The notes under the pieces are model-generated. The model worked only from the letters and a program-made list of their open reading frames with translations. It had not been told where the DNA came from and made no database searches. 64,000 nucleotides of DNA from Enoplosus armatus (lineage: Eukaryota > Chordata > Actinopteri > Centrarchiformes > Enoplosidae): the NCBI RefSeq assembly GCF_043641665.1, contig NC_092201.1:2832501-2896500 (forward strand), written 5' to 3'. Every line of letters starts with the position of its first letter. The stretch's first letter is position 1. A program made the translations under genes and the position numbers. Below, piece after piece: positions 46,728 through 60,224 of this stretch.

Positions 46728-48624
46728 TCGGAGCAGCGAGCCGAGCCGCTGTGCCAGGTGGCAGGGGGAGGCTCTCGGCTGAGAATGAGCAGAGAGGAGG
46801 AGAGGCTCTTGGCCGGCCTTGAAAGCGAGAGGCACAAACGGCAGCGGCGATGCCCAGGTTTGGATGCGGCTGGGGGAGCCCTGGAGGGGTTTCCTGGGCA
46901 CGCAAGCAGGGAGGAAGGGAGGGTTGCTGGGACGTTTTTTGGGCTGCTTCTGGGCCGTGGTCAGCCCCCTCTGTAACAGAGAAGTGTGATCCCAGACACA
47001 GCTGTCCTGTTCTGAGCCGGACCTCCTTGTCCACGGGCCCAGAGCCGCTGCAGGGACGGGGATGCTGCAGCAGGCTAAGACTGGGCTTACACACACTGTA
47101 TTGTTCCCGGCGTCTGCGCTAGACACTAAATAAGACGTACCTTTTCCCCCCTAAGCTGTGTGTGTAGCATGGCGGGTTTAGGACAAACGCTATGCTAATT
47201 ATCTCTGGAATAGAAATACAACACCCGGAGATAAGGCGCTGTGTGTTCGCACCCGGCCCGCTGAGGTGATCAGATAAGGCTGAGTTGACTGGATACAGTA
47301 GCCAGATGGATTGGGTACCCTCACACACCAAAAGCCACAGAAAAAAGGGTCGAATTAAGAGAATCCTACGTCAAAACGGAAGAAAAGGAGATCCCAAATC
47401 TGCACTAAAACCTTGAAGTGCTTAAAACATAGCTTCAGCTTTAAACTTGTAGTGTATTTATCTGCTGCAGTATATTCTGAACCACAGGGGAGCTTCCCAT
47501 CTCAGGGTATCCATTGTCCCTGTTGCCCCTGAACTCTCCAACTACCGCAAACAGGATCAGGTCCCGGCGGAGGACAACACTGAGAAAGGAAGACTGTGAA
47601 GAGGAGGCGGGAGGGGGGCAGAAGGAGGGGTGAGGGGGAGGAGAAGAAGAAGAAGAAGAGACCAGGTGGAGGAGGGAGGAGGATTGAGAGGCTAAAAAAA
47701 AAGAAAAGAGAGAGAGCCGAGGGAGTGAAAGATATGAATTAAGAGTGCCGGTGAGGTATTCTGGTCGGGGCTGGCTCACGTAAAGTGAGCTGTGGGGCGT
47801 GTAAAGTGAGCAGGGGGCTATTTGGGTCGTTTTCACATGGAGTCTGGCCAGACTCCAGAATTGAGCGAGGAGGGAGAGCGAGTAAGAGAGAGAGACAGTG
47901 AAAGAGAGAGAGAGAGCGAGAGACTCCTAATGGCTAAGCCTTTCACTAGGCCACACTGCAGTGAGTCGTAATTGAAGGTAATTGTTGGGAAGAGCCGACA
48001 CACACAGCTTCCCCACTGTTCCCCGGGCCGAGATGGACGAGCCGGGGATGACAGAGAGGGAGAAAAGGGGGGGAAGAGAAGGTGTGGAGGGAGGGGTGTT
48101 GAGGGTGAGGGAGGCCAGGTGAAGGGGGGAGAGAGAGAGAGCAGGAGGATAGAGGGAGATTGCATTACCCCACCTCCACCGTCCCCGACTGTCCTACACG
48201 GCATTTGTCTGCTTGCACAATTGCGTAATTGTGTCCCCGCTAAATGGACCGAAGGGCTGCGGCAGCGTCTTGGATGCAGGTGGGCAGGCTCGGGTGACAG
48301 ACAGACAGACGGACTGAAAGAAGACGGAGAAAAAGACACAGTGAAAGGAGACAGAGAGACAGAGCCGGTGCTGAAATGGCGCCATTTGAGTGACCACAAG
48401 CTCACGTTGGGACACCAACTTTGAAACATCCCAAAAGAAAATACATTTAAAATATATATATATATATATTTTTTGCACTGCAGTCCAGTAAATTTGATCT
48501 TCTTTTTTTCCCCCCAGAATCCTTCAATGAATACATTTCGCTCTTTGTCACACACACACACAGACATTTTCAAATAGATTTCATGAGGTTGTGCCGAGGC
48601 GATGATGTTCATGTGTGTGATTCT

Positions 48625-48626
<2 letters not shown>

Positions 48627-48663
<37 letters not shown>
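48627..48663. repeat. (GT)18 microsatellite
   Basis: A perfect dinucleotide tract. Confidence 0.95.
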
Positions 48664-48665
<2 letters not shown>

Positions 48666-49439
48666 AGTGAGTGCAGGAGATGGAGGAAATCACCTTCCCC
48701 ACTTTGCCTAGCCTCCTCGGTTGGATGGGTTTAGCTCCATGAGCGCACTGGAGCAGGAAATCCAGATTCGCAGCCTATCAGCGAAATAGCACATATATGA
48801 CTCCCCAGCCTAAGACGGTCTAATCAGGCCTGCCAACCCGCTAACTCCACCACCATCATCACCAGGCGCCAGATTGACTCCTGAGCCCAAATCGCAGCTC
48901 CTGCTTTACGCCATAAAATGATTCCTGTATTGGTTTCCCCTTAAACCTGGTGAAGCTAATGCAATGTAATGTAAAAATTAGAAGCATAGTGCTACTGTGC
49001 TGCATGTCAGCAAGTGCAGATTTGACTGGACGAGGGCCGAGCGAGGGAGGCAAGGCCGACTGGACTTATTGAAGTAGTGGAGGAAAGAAAAGAAGAAAAA
49101 AAAAAATCAACCCAATTACCCAGGCGAGCTACTGTTCTGCAGCCTCTTGCGAGTAAGTCTGATGAATGTGAAATGTTGTAATTTGCAAGTGCTGATAGTG
49201 ACAGAAAAGTGGCGCAAGATCCAGCAGAATTAGAATTAGAGGAATGAAAGACAGGATCCGATTTTCCCCATCAGAAGTGTTTTTTTTTTCACTCAATAAG
49301 CTCGCTCATCTTTTATTTTGGAAGTAACCTTTTTGCCTTAATTACTGAGTATCTGTGATCCAGGGTCCTGCGTCGCCGTTGGCATCGGGGGGGCTTTGGC
49401 TGGGCACACACACACACACACACACCAGGACGAGCTTTG

Positions 49440-49600
49440 ATAATTAGCCAGGCAAAATGAACTTTAATTCTTTCTTTTCAAATGCTAGATCTGGCCCATA
49501 ATTACTGCTGTGTAATTAAAAGTCCCAATCAATCTGTTGGATTGCAGAGTCTCAATGAAAGAACAGGAGAAATTAGACCTTAATCCTCAGAGCACTGTCT
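49440..49600. promoter_or_regulatory. Candidate regulatory block
   Basis: Contains GATAATTAGCCAGG, ACTTTAATTC, CCCATAATTACTGC, GTGTAATTAAAAG and CCCAATCAATCTG (PBX/TALE-like ATCAATC) in 100 bp of single-copy DNA. Together with the 44550 block this is the densest TAATTA cluster here. Function is inferred. Confidence 0.38.
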
Positions 49601-50858
49601 CCCGTCGCGCCCCTCACTTCTCATGTCCCCTTCACACATGTTGTTGGCGCTGACGTTCACACACACACATCATCACACACTTTTACATTTCAGCCCCCAA
49701 CCCTGAAAAGACAACCCCATTTTAACAGGGCAAGCTTCTCTTTCTCTCTCCTCCTCACCTCCTCCTGCTAAAAATGTATAATATAATATAGACCATTATG
49801 TTCTTTAAAAACTCATTACAGCGTTTGAAATGGGAATCTTGGGAAGTCTGTTTAAATATTGCCTCCTCCACATTGTGCAGAGTTGGGAGTGGGGGGGGGG
49901 GGGACACATCGGGGGACGTGGCATGCAATTAAGAGCAGAATGGATTAGTTTCCTTTTTAAAGTTATTGAGACACAATGAAGGGAGAGGCTTTCTCTGTTC
50001 CCCCCTCTCATCATCTGTATTGATGGCTCCCCTGTAAGCCCCTCCGCTTGCCCTCTCCCAGTTAATGACAGTTTGCATTTCACACTACAGGAACCAAGGA
50101 AAACCCTTTGGCCCTTTTTCCTGTGAAGAGTGAAGAGATAGACCGGGCAAGAGAATAGAGGTGTGACAGAGCCGTTTGACTTCGTGGGTCGTGGCTGTCG
50201 TGGTGTGGAGAGGAATTAGCACCAAGACAAACATGTCAGAGAGACTAAAAGGCATTACTTCTCTCGCATGTCGCAACAGCCCATTCTTCTCCGCTCATGC
50301 CGTGCTGAAAGTCACGGAATCCGAAAAGTTTGCAGCGAGGCAGAAATTACTTGGCTTACTGTATTTATGAGGCCTGATGTGCAGTTGCTGTGGCTTGTTT
50401 TAAAGTAGGCTGTCAAAAAAAGGAGGCGTGACGCTGCTGCAAGCTGTGTACATGGAGGTCTGGTTGTGTTCGAGACAGTTGATCTTTTCATGTGATGCAT
50501 TAATAAGGTGAAACCAGGTACATGCCCTTATTCTTTTCCTTAATGGGCACATCCATGTTTACTTTTAGGATTTGAGGGATAATTCCAGTTTATTACAAAA
50601 TAGGCCATCAGTTCTATTAACACTGTAGTCACCCAGTTAATCGATATCGCTATTTTTAAAAGGAAGTCAGACGGGGAGAGAAACGAGAAAACAGCAAAAC
50701 ATTTACCCAAATCGTAAGCGATCATTGTAGCTGTCAGGCCACAGGCAGCGCTGAAGAAATCATTTGTTGTTGCATCCAGGAGAATTAATTAACTGAGCCT
50801 CACTAACAGGCCACAACACATACTGTGTGCTATCGGCTGCCCAAGAAAGGACGCAGGC

Positions 50859-50878
50859 CTCACCTGAGCGCAGGTGAG
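50859..50878. promoter_or_regulatory. Inverted pair of CAGGTG E-boxes
   Basis: CTCACCTG, four bases, then CAGGTGAG: a perfect 8-bp inverted repeat. CAGGTG is the core bound by ZEB and SNAI zinc-finger repressors and by some bHLH factors. The same bases also create a strong donor-like CAG|GTGAGT on plus and a weaker one on minus, so the site could be read either way. Confidence 0.35.
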
Positions 50879-51199
50879 TTTGACTTGGACCACCTTGTCT
50901 TGAGTGTTAAAGCTTCTCCCTGTCTGATAGAATCATCTGTTTTATACCCATGTCTTAACTTTCACCTCCTCCCAAACTTGGGGCACAAAAAAGTTCTCAG
51001 GTACCTGAATTTGCAAAACTCAAGGAGCCAAACGGCGTCACGGTGGCCTACGTTGCTCTCAAACCACTAATATCATTCTGCATAGTCCCGAAAACGCAGG
51101 GCTTATGATTAAACACCAAGCATATATTAAATTAAACCACCCCCCTCCCCTTTTTTTTTTTTTTTTAAAGAAGAGGTTAAAAAACTGCATTAATCGTGT

Positions 51200-51500
51200 C
51201 AGGTATGAGAAATGGTATGATAATCAGCCTCGTTTGGAGTCTATCCTGCCGCGGCTACGTGGACCGCTAATCCAAACGCAGCTCCTCTCCTGCACCTGAA
51301 AGCTCTCCTGATCCCGGCTGAATTCTAATGATTGAAATGAAAGGCATCAGCATGCCAAATCACATAATGGAAAATCCAGAACAAACGCCCGGCCTTTCCT
51401 TTCACTGCGTCACATCTTATCTGACTCCTTATTCTATCAGCAGAGGTGCAGCACAATGGGGACACAAGTCATATGTGCTTTATGTGCCGTGCAGCGCACT
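51200..51500. promoter_or_regulatory. Candidate regulatory block
   Basis: Single-copy segment with CCGCTAATCCAAACG (bicoid-class TAATCC at 51268), TCTAATGATTGAAATG and CACATAATGG, followed by TCACATCTTATCTGACTCC. Function is inferred from motif content. Confidence 0.3.
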
Positions 51501-51719
51501 GTTGTGCTAATTTAAACAGATGCATACAAGGCCTTAGACCGGCAGATCAGCTTTCTGATATTGATCTTGTATTAAAAATGTCAGACAATGTGTGTCATCC
51601 GAAGCCAATGTGACTGACCTATTCATGAGACTATCGTTCAGCTTACAATCGTTTTCATTATGGGTCAATTTTTTATTTTTTTTCTGTCTTTAAAATGTCA
51701 CAAAAACATAGAAACACAT

Positions 51720-51935
51720 ATTGTACACAGTCCGAGGTAACGTCTTCAAATTGCATGTGTTTTTATTTAGGACCAACAGTCCAAAACCCATTGAACGGTT
51801 GAAAAAAAGCAAATTCTCACATTTGAGAAGTCAGGACGAGAGTTGGTTTGGCGTTTTAGTTCAATAAGTGATTTAGACGTTTTGATTAACAGTCGATCAG
51901 CTGACTGATTCATCATCTGATCACTTTTAGCCTCT
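51720..51935 (-). repeat. TCAGAAAATGGTG-type repeat, inverted copy
   Basis: Read on plus: CCGAGGTAACGTCTTCAAAT, GACCAACAGTCCAAAACCCA, TTCTCACATTTGAGAAGTCA, GTTTGGCGTTTTAG, AAGTGATTTAGACGTTTTGA and AACAGTCGATCAGCTGACTG. This is the reverse order of the copy at 11456. The two ends are partly preserved. Confidence 0.7.
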
Positions 51936-52105
51936 GCGAGAACAGTCAGTTAAACTAGTATAAAATTTGAATGGAGTTCAGTATATTGTCACGTGTTAAT
52001 CTAAATGCTGTAAAGGCTTTTTTTGCCGTTTAAATGTATATTGTCCTGAAAAGAATCACAAAAAAAATGTCTGTTTGCAAATTCAAAAATTTTAAAAGGT
52101 GTAGT

Positions 52106-52108
<3 letters not shown>

Positions 52109-52136
<28 letters not shown>
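52109..52136. repeat. (CA)14 microsatellite
   Basis: A perfect dinucleotide tract. Confidence 0.95.
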
Positions 52137-52140
<4 letters not shown>

Positions 52141-55100
52141 GACACCCAGGTCCTCCATCACTCCTGCCACCCCTTCATCACAGCAGAGCAGCCTAATCAC
52201 TCACTCTGTATCCTAACCAAAACAAAATGGTGCCAACCAGTAGCTTTTAGCTGTGTTTACACTCCTACCTCCCCGCTGCCCTGCCCACCCCTCTCTCTCC
52301 CTCCCTCCCCCGGCGGCTCGTGGCGGCATGGGTGATTAATTTGGGCCGTGTAGACAGGTAAACACAGGCCTATTTAGATGGCTTACCCGCCACCATATTT
52401 ATACTCAACAGGACTAAGCTTCAGATAGAATATCCTCAAAGCTCCCATCTGTTTATTTTCTCTAACTGCTCCTTGAGCTCCGTCCTGACACCCGTCCTCT
52501 ACCTTCTTCTGCCTCCCCCTCGCTCTAAGCCCGATTCCCCTCCCCTCCTCCTCCCTCCTCCCCTCTGACCTGCCTCACTCTCGGGTCAAACACGGGGCAT
52601 TTTTTTGTCTTCTCCCCAAAGGAGGCAATTCAGTTTGTTTTTGTTGTTTTTTTTCATTTCAAGTAAAACAACACCTTCATGATGAGGCCTCCTTCATAGA
52701 AATATTCTTATGTGTAATCTAAACTTCATCTTCTGGTGCTGCTTGTTTGAAGTAAGATTCTGTCTTACTTATTGAAATGCCTGTGGTGTAGACATGTTGT
52801 TTTTCTGCACGAGCTACACGCTAACCCCACACGTTAAAAAACCAGTTTCTGAAAAGCCCCTTCTTGCCGCAGTGCATCTCAGCCAGTTTTGGGAATGTGG
52901 AAACAGCAGAACTTGAGATGCAAATGCTGCAGTACTGTCAGAGGGCCAGATGGACTGCAATCCTGCAATATGGTTCTTTCATTTGGTCTTTCAAATGGAA
53001 ATACTGCCTCTTCTATCAAGGTTACGATCTGTGTAGCTGCATTGCGTCTGGATCCGAAGACGTCTTTCTATTTTTCAGGTTTGTTTGGAATAAACAGAAG
53101 TCTGACCTGGGTCGTTGGCGTGAGCAGTGACGGGTAACAACCTCACACATCATCAGCATGAAATGTCAATACATTTGTCCAGCTTGTCACAGTAATGCAA
53201 ACCCAGTTCAATTACCGGGTGAGATTGCAGGATAGAAGCACCGCAGCCACGCAGATTATTACTTCAAACAACTTCTTATCATCACTCTCATTTTTCCAGA
53301 CTGGACTTCGGCACGACATTCCTGCGTTCTTGACTCCACCCAGCACATTTAGTGCATGCGCTGCAGAGATGCCAAGAGTCTGATCAGGCCTCTCAACCAG
53401 GTGAAGCACTTGTGAGCCGCCACAGCACGTCGTCATGCTCTCTGTCTCTGACTTTGTGGCTGTCTGATGACGCAGAGACCGTATTTAGGTTTGAAAGAAC
53501 AATGTGGGTTTGTGGGTTTTATAACGGCCAAAACCTGATATTTGGAGAAATGTCCGGAATCTGTTCCTTATATTTTCATTGGAAATTGCAAGATTTCCCT
53601 TCATTGGTGGCAGATTTTTTAATGACTTATAAATATAAAGGCTAATATCAGGAAGCTGATATCAGTCTAACACTAATCCCTTTCAGTGCATTCGGCCAGA
53701 CGTACACATGTCACTGCATCACATACAGTAGCTCCCCTCCCACTCACATAACTGTAGCTTTGACACGAGCGCAGCACTATGTGAGAGTTCAGTGGAGGAG
53801 CTCCTTGTCATACTTTGGATTCCTGCAGCTGTTGCAGGCACGTAGGCCCGGCCCCACCCACCCCGCCTACCCGAGGTCAGCGCCGGGACCAGACGTAGAA
53901 GCACCTGTGTCATGTGATTCTTCACTCAGCAAGTTACTGCGTGAGAGGAGGCAGTTGCACAAGTTCAGAGGTGTCAATCCTGCTGTTTTCAAGGACAAGG
54001 CCTCTCAAGCACGTGATTTAGCTTTGTGTGAATAACAAGAAATACAAATCTCCCTCCTCCTGCCAAACCCATCAAATGTGCTTCATTAGCTTGTCTGATC
54101 AACAGGTGCAGCATGTTAACGTAATCTCCACTAGATGTCTTTCTTTTTCCTTGTGAATCTTAAGTGGATTGATACAAGCCCTGCTAAGTGGTATTATACA
54201 TACACAAAGTACATGCAAGTGGCATTAAATACATACATGCGTGCAGGATCATACTTCGTGTACAGCGATCGCTAATTTAATTACTGATCCACAGATTCTT
54301 AGTCCGCAATCCGTTCTTTAAAGATTTACTGTACACGCAGTACTGCAAACATATCATACAAATGTTTTCTCTCTCTGTGAGTCCCATCATGCCTTTGGGC
54401 AGGGATAATTACTTATCAACACTAGAGTTCCTTAAAGGGGTGTCCAAGAGCACACAGGCTGTCTGTTTGTCTGGGGATTTTTATTCCACCACCTCGTGGA
54501 GATGATTTGTCTATTATCTCCGGTGGATTTGCTCCCCTCTTCATCTGCAGCGCATTACTGCAGTCATAAAGCTGCAAGGTCAGGGGAAAGGCAGGGAGGG
54601 AGGGAGGGAGAGAGGGGAGGGGGTGGGGGGGGGGGGTCCTCTCCTCTCCTCTCCAGGCTCGCCTATAGTGGAGCTTTACCCAGCAGAGATGTATGATACA
54701 GTAACCCATCATACACTGGCCAAGCAGTGATAAATCAGTGAGTGTGGTCGGGGTAAATATCCATCATCATCTTTATCATCACTGCTGCTATCGAGATGGC
54801 CATTTTTCTGCATCTCTGCTTTACGGCTGCAGTCAGAGTGGAGAGACCGGCAGGGCGAGAGCGAGATGACAGAGGTCTTAAAGGGATAGTTCATCTCAAA
54901 AGGAACTTTCGGGATTTGAGGCCCGATTCCACTGCAGGTTGTAAAAGCTTAATCTCAGCGGTCTGCCGTTTGACGTGTCCAGAACCTCCATACAGAATCA
55001 AACAACTGCACTGTGTTCTCTCTGGGGTTTTGTTCTCTGATGAAGTTTGTTTATAAAATGTAAAGTACACATTTGCCTTAAGTAAGGAGAGCGACTCCCA

Positions 55101-55609
55101 ATCTTTTGTCATGTTGTTATTGCTCATCCTGTCTGCAAACACAAAAAGCTGATTACAACAAGATTGGCTATGTCAGAAGGCATTCTGGGAAATGGAGGAA
55201 ATCGCTAACTGAAGTACAGAGGCAGGTAGAGGAGCCAGCAGCAAAATAACTATAACATTTTGTTTGCCTCAGACCGATGAGTTTCTAAATGAGGATTCTC
55301 TATAAATCGTCTCGATCAGTAACGTAATCCACCGCCATCCGGCTCTCTGCAGCCGCAGTGTGAGTCCCTGCAGAGCGAGCTGAAGGTAGCTAAGGGTCAT
55401 CTATTCTATTCTACATGCAGACACAGTACAGCTAATACCATACTTCACAGCCCAGCCTTAATCAGCCGCTGCACTGACAATGTAATTATGGAAGTGTCCA
55501 GGCACTGCAGTCAGCCGGGGAATTCTAATTATTTACAAGGCTGAGAAGGAGAGCCAATGGTTCATCTAAAGCCCACGACCCGCTCTCTCTGCACATCCAA
55601 AATCATCTC

Positions 55610-55630
55610 GGGGGGGGGGGGGGGGGGGGG
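55610..55630. repeat. G21 homopolymer
   Basis: 21 consecutive G residues, with quadruplex-forming potential. Confidence 0.95.
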
Positions 55631-57469
55631 CAGACTGCAGGCATTTAGGAAAGACAGCACAGAAGTAGTGAACAGAGGCAGATGTGTTCATATGGATTGA
55701 AAGTCTGACTGTTTGGTTGATAGAGTCTCAGTCAACTAAAAGGTTTTTAAAAGTGGTTGATTTATTGGTCTTTGTTTGGTATTATTCATCGCTGGCATCA
55801 GATATGACATGTATGCTTCGATTTTAAGAGATCTTTATGCCGACCAACTACGACTGTGGTCCATGAAGACTGTTTTACGTCATCTTATTTGATTTGAACC
55901 CACATATCAGTCCTATAGAGCCACGGAGGGACAACATTCGCACTCTTTATTCTTGGCGAGATGTAAACAAATGGTTAAAAAGCCCATATTGTGCCGCTCT
56001 GCCTCAGCCTTCCAGCCATTTTCTCTGCCTGCCTGAGTTTTGCTGTTATGACCCCTTGCCTGCCTTTTGGACTCTCCAGCCTGATCCCTGATTGGAAAAG
56101 TCCGCCTCATCTCTCCTGCCTGCCTGCCTGCTTTTGACTTGTTTTCGACCCAGAGGAAACTACCGGCGCGCTCTCAGAGTCGTGCTTTTGGGTTCAAACC
56201 TGTTTTTACTGAACCTTTTACACAAGCAACATGTGTGTCCGTGTGACGTGTGTTTACAAGACCAGGTTTGCTTGGAAATTGGGCAGCTGTAAGCAAGTTT
56301 AAAACAAAAATACAACAAAAGTCAACTTGCGCTGTATGATTCAGAGCAAAAAGAAAAAGAAACGTACACTCTGTAGGCGTGACAGCTAACCAATAACCTT
56401 ACAGCGCTCCTCTGCAGAGAGCAACAAACTCAAACACCCTGGGCTTGTAGTCTTTATCCTCTCCACTTCACACGGCAGCTGGAAGAGAGGCAGAGCAGCA
56501 TCTCTCTTATCAGGGTGTGTGTATGCTTGTGTACAGTAAAAGCCTAATCTAATCACCACACACTCACTGGTTCCTCCAGGTGTATTACTGTACCGGGAGT
56601 GTAATGCAGAGAGAGGGAGAGGGGGAGAGATAAGTAATATTGATCTGATGCGGCGATTGTCACTCTGTTGCCTGCCTTGAATAGCTAATCTCTTTTCTCA
56701 CGGGTCAGAGGGAAGAAAGGCGACGGGGGCTACAGGTTTAACCACAGCCAATTGACAAATTGTTTTCAAACACCAGCCGGCAGCGTCGGGTGTGAAACTG
56801 TATCTCCCAGCCGTTGTTGGCAGAAATGATGATGTTGATAGTGCTGATGAACAAGTTTCGGGTACTTTTGGCGGTGGATTATGGCACCGGGACAAGACGC
56901 AACAGTCTACTGTCACACTGGCAAATACTTGGTACACAGAGTTCTGTGTAACAAGTACTTGATATGTTTGTTTCTAGTTTGTAATTGGAGAATTGTGTAT
57001 ATATATATGGATGTACATGCATGTATGTAATCATTTTTCATATCAAAATATGTCTGAAAAGGTTGATGACTAAATATGTTGAGGAAGGCGAGATCAAACT
57101 CAAATTATTAGATTTTATTTAATTTGAAGGGATCTTCTTTTTTATATGAATACTACATTAGACTTGGACATAGAGTAAAATAGTCTCAAGTAATCAGCAT
57201 GTTTCATGAGCACAAGTGGGTTTCATTTATTAATTAGTAAAACCAAAACACTACAACAACAAATTGTCTTGCTAACGGCAATGCATAGACATAACATGCA
57301 ACAGTACAGAAAAAATAGTACAATTACAATATGGAGAATAGATCGCAAGCATGAATATGAAGAATATGGATGCAGGAAGGTACTGAGTAACTTCCAAGTG
57401 TCACTAAAAGGAACTATATACTATACAAACATGCCAGACTCAACACACAAAATGTGAAGGCGTAGTGTT

Positions 57470-57545
57470 TTCCGCACCCGTTGAACCACCCCTCAGATCT
57501 CGTGACCCTTTGGGGGTGTCCCAACCAGAAGGTTGTGGTCCACGT
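57470..57545 (-). repeat. Possible hAT-like element end
   Basis: Reads GAACCACCCCTCAGATCTCG, TGACCCTTTGGGGGTGTCCC and AACCAGAAGGTTGTGGTCC on plus. The TGACCCTTTGGGGGTCCC layout near a GAACCACTG-like end is typical of hAT-derived repeats in fish. A following block, GCAGTTAGTGGTTGAGTGGC (57634), faintly resembles the CTTGCTCAAGG repeat family. Confidence 0.4.
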
Positions 57546-60224
57546 TAAGTTTCTGAACACATCTTGATTATCTCTCCCTCTCACCCTGAGGGCAGACTGG
57601 TACAATCCCCTTGTTTTATGTGTGGTCACTGAGCAGTTAGTGGTTGAGTGGCTTGGCTCAAGGTCACGGTGGAAGGGAGGAAGAAAAGCATGTTGCTCCT
57701 CAACTTTACACCCCCCCCGGTGGCTAAAGTCCGGTTTCAGTTATGTTACTGATGTAGAATACAGTGCAAATATTGCATTTGGACATTTCTTTTTCTTCTT
57801 CCATGTGTCCGGACGAGGTCCTCTTGTATCTTCCATTCACCACCCCCCCCCCCTCCGTATAATCCATCACCCTCTCCTCTCCCACATCTCCACCTGGGAT
57901 GAGAAAGGAGGGATTGATGCGGCAAACACGCCACAGTAGTTTCCATTTACCAAGACCAAACATCAGCAAGCATATCTCTGACACCAAAGGGTCTGCCTGG
58001 GTGCCCTCTCTCTCTCATTCTCATTCCCCCCTTTCTCCCTCCTCTCCTCCTCCTCCTCCTCCCCTCCCTCCCATACCCCCGCCATCTCCTTTTAATATAC
58101 AAGCTGGAGATGAAAAATGGTGTGCTTTTGTTTATTTGCCACCGATGCAAATGCGACCACAGCAGGATTAGTGAGTTCTCCATCTCTTTGCTGATAGCGG
58201 TGGGAAGAAAGAGGGGATTTTTATGCAAAAAAGATCTCTCCCACCCTTGCTATGACAATTGCAATGCATCACTTCATAGACAGTTTTTAATCTGTTTCAA
58301 ACCAACCACACTTTGAACTGCTGGGAATGTGAGATATACAACTGTGGGTATATGCGTGTGTGTGTGTGTGAAAGAGAGTACTTGTGTGTATGTGCTGTAT
58401 GTGTTTTCCTGTGATTAATCTTTGGAGTTGGTTTAAGCGCACTGCTGACACAGCACAGATCTCCCTCTCCCTCTCCCTCTCTGGCTAACTTTGTCTCTCT
58501 GTCTCAATGCCCTTGGATTTAGCTTTGAATAACAAAAAGTTTGTATCCTAATTCACTGCTGGTCCATTGTGTCCAACTTTTCTTATATTGTAAAGAAAAC
58601 TTAACTCGGAGCCTGTAAATTGATCTTTAATCAAACATCTGCATAGCTTAAGCCTCTTAGATTCACTGTATAGGCTCACGTTTCCCTCTGTAGAAACTGC
58701 AGCCTGAGAAATCTGAATAAACGTCTCAGAGAGCTGCACGAGAAAAGATTTGCAGAAATCCTTCTTTTTTTTTATTATAGGTAAATGACAAAGACGGGCT
58801 GAAATGGGACGAGTGACCCGAAGAGTTGGTTATAATTTGATGTGAACTGAATTTTGCGAGCATTCCTCCACTAGTTTTCTTTCAAAATATCCCAGTAAGC
58901 ATGGATTTGTTGATCAGCAGGTTGAAATACCTTCAGGATCCTACTAAGTGGCTACTTAAACTTGATTATTAGTTGTCTTTCTTCATATGTGTTGCTCTTG
59001 TATGCAGTGTTTGTTGTTCTCGGGCCTCTCATAAAACCACCTGATTAAATAAAGTAAAAAAATGCTGTTGGAGCAATGATCCTGAAGTGCGTAATGTTGA
59101 CATAAGAAAACCTGAACCGCAATGTCCCCTATTTGCATGCGGCTGTGGACCTTTTGTTGCGTGCCGCTCCCCCACCTTACTCTCCTCTCGTTTGCTGTCA
59201 TGTGTCGACTAATAACGGCATAAATTGCTGTCTAGGTACTGTAGATCCTTGATGTGAGTAAACTCAAATTGACATAAGCCGACGTACTGATCAAGATCGG
59301 AGTCATAACAAAATATACTCTGAAACATAAATTACAAAATAAATAGAAGCGTTACCAGCGTTCATGGCTCAGCTCGTGCATCGCAAGCTGTTGTTGCGTT
59401 ACAGAGAAGGCCTGAACATATAGCAGTGTAAGCTTTGCTTTGTAGAAATGCATCCAATTTCAAATATTTCTTCCATAGCTCTGAAGTGTATAGCCTAATA
59501 AAAGAGATGGGTGTGTTTCCCTGGAGTCCATTTCCTCATAAATAAAGCCTGTCTGCTTACTTTCCTTTGCATGTTCCTTTGATTCCACGTATTCAGACGC
59601 GTCTCAGTGTCAGATCAAACCTTCAAACATCCATCACCTTAACCCTCAGGAGAAAGGAGGAAATGCCAAAATCCCAAAGCGTCATCAGAGCCAGCTTCAC
59701 TGTTGTCAGATACAGCAAACTCTGAGTTTCTGTTTAGGATTTCTGACTGACTACACAATTAACAAGGGCTACGGGTGTATGACTGCATATCATGAAAAGG
59801 GGAGAGAAAAGGGAGTAAAAGGAGGAAAACACGGGCCTGTTTATCTTTCTAGCCGCTGTTGGCGTCCTGAGGAGAGTGTCTGGCTCTGGGTAGATACCAA
59901 CGTGACGACACAAAGGCGAGATAAAGCGTTAAGACATTTTTTACTCATCAAATTTAATAAGCCTCATCTCAGACACACAGGTATTCAGCGCGGTGCTTTC
60001 AGGGAAAAGGTAAACACATCCATTTTGTAAGCTCTCGCAGAGATCCAAAATAAAAAAACAAACCTCAAACCAGCAGCTGACATGCATTCTAAACGTGTCA
60101 GGGTGACAATAAGATACACTATGAATAATAGAATAAACAGATACATATTTTCCCATATGCCTCTCTCTCCCCCTCTGTAGTTGACACCTTGGCGGCGTGA
60201 TAAAACCCCCATCAGAAATACTTT

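Larger units (their letters stand above)
44151..51719. other. Long, mostly single-copy non-coding stretch
   Basis: No known gene in about 7.5 kb. Open frames of up to 289 codons (minus, 47833-48702) are built largely from GT, GA and pyrimidine tracts. Simple repeats: (TG)16 at 45331, a GT tract plus G26 at 46333-46377, (CA)12 at 46703, a GA-rich tract at 47870-47925, TA at 48452-48469, (GT)18 at 48627, CA at 49407 and G13 at 49891. Regulatory-looking blocks and the exon candidate at 50810 are listed or discussed. Confidence 0.5.

Noticed and set aside
46549..47126. Two overlapping minus-strand frames of 167-181 codons
   Set aside because: They are on the same strand in different frames, each with a Cys/Val run from a CA microsatellite. 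They look like composition effects in GC-rich DNA.
47833..48702. 289-codon minus-strand open frame
   Set aside because: It is made of GT, GA and pyrimidine-rich DNA that gives His/Thr, Ser/Leu and Pro runs. It has no domain and no splice or start context.
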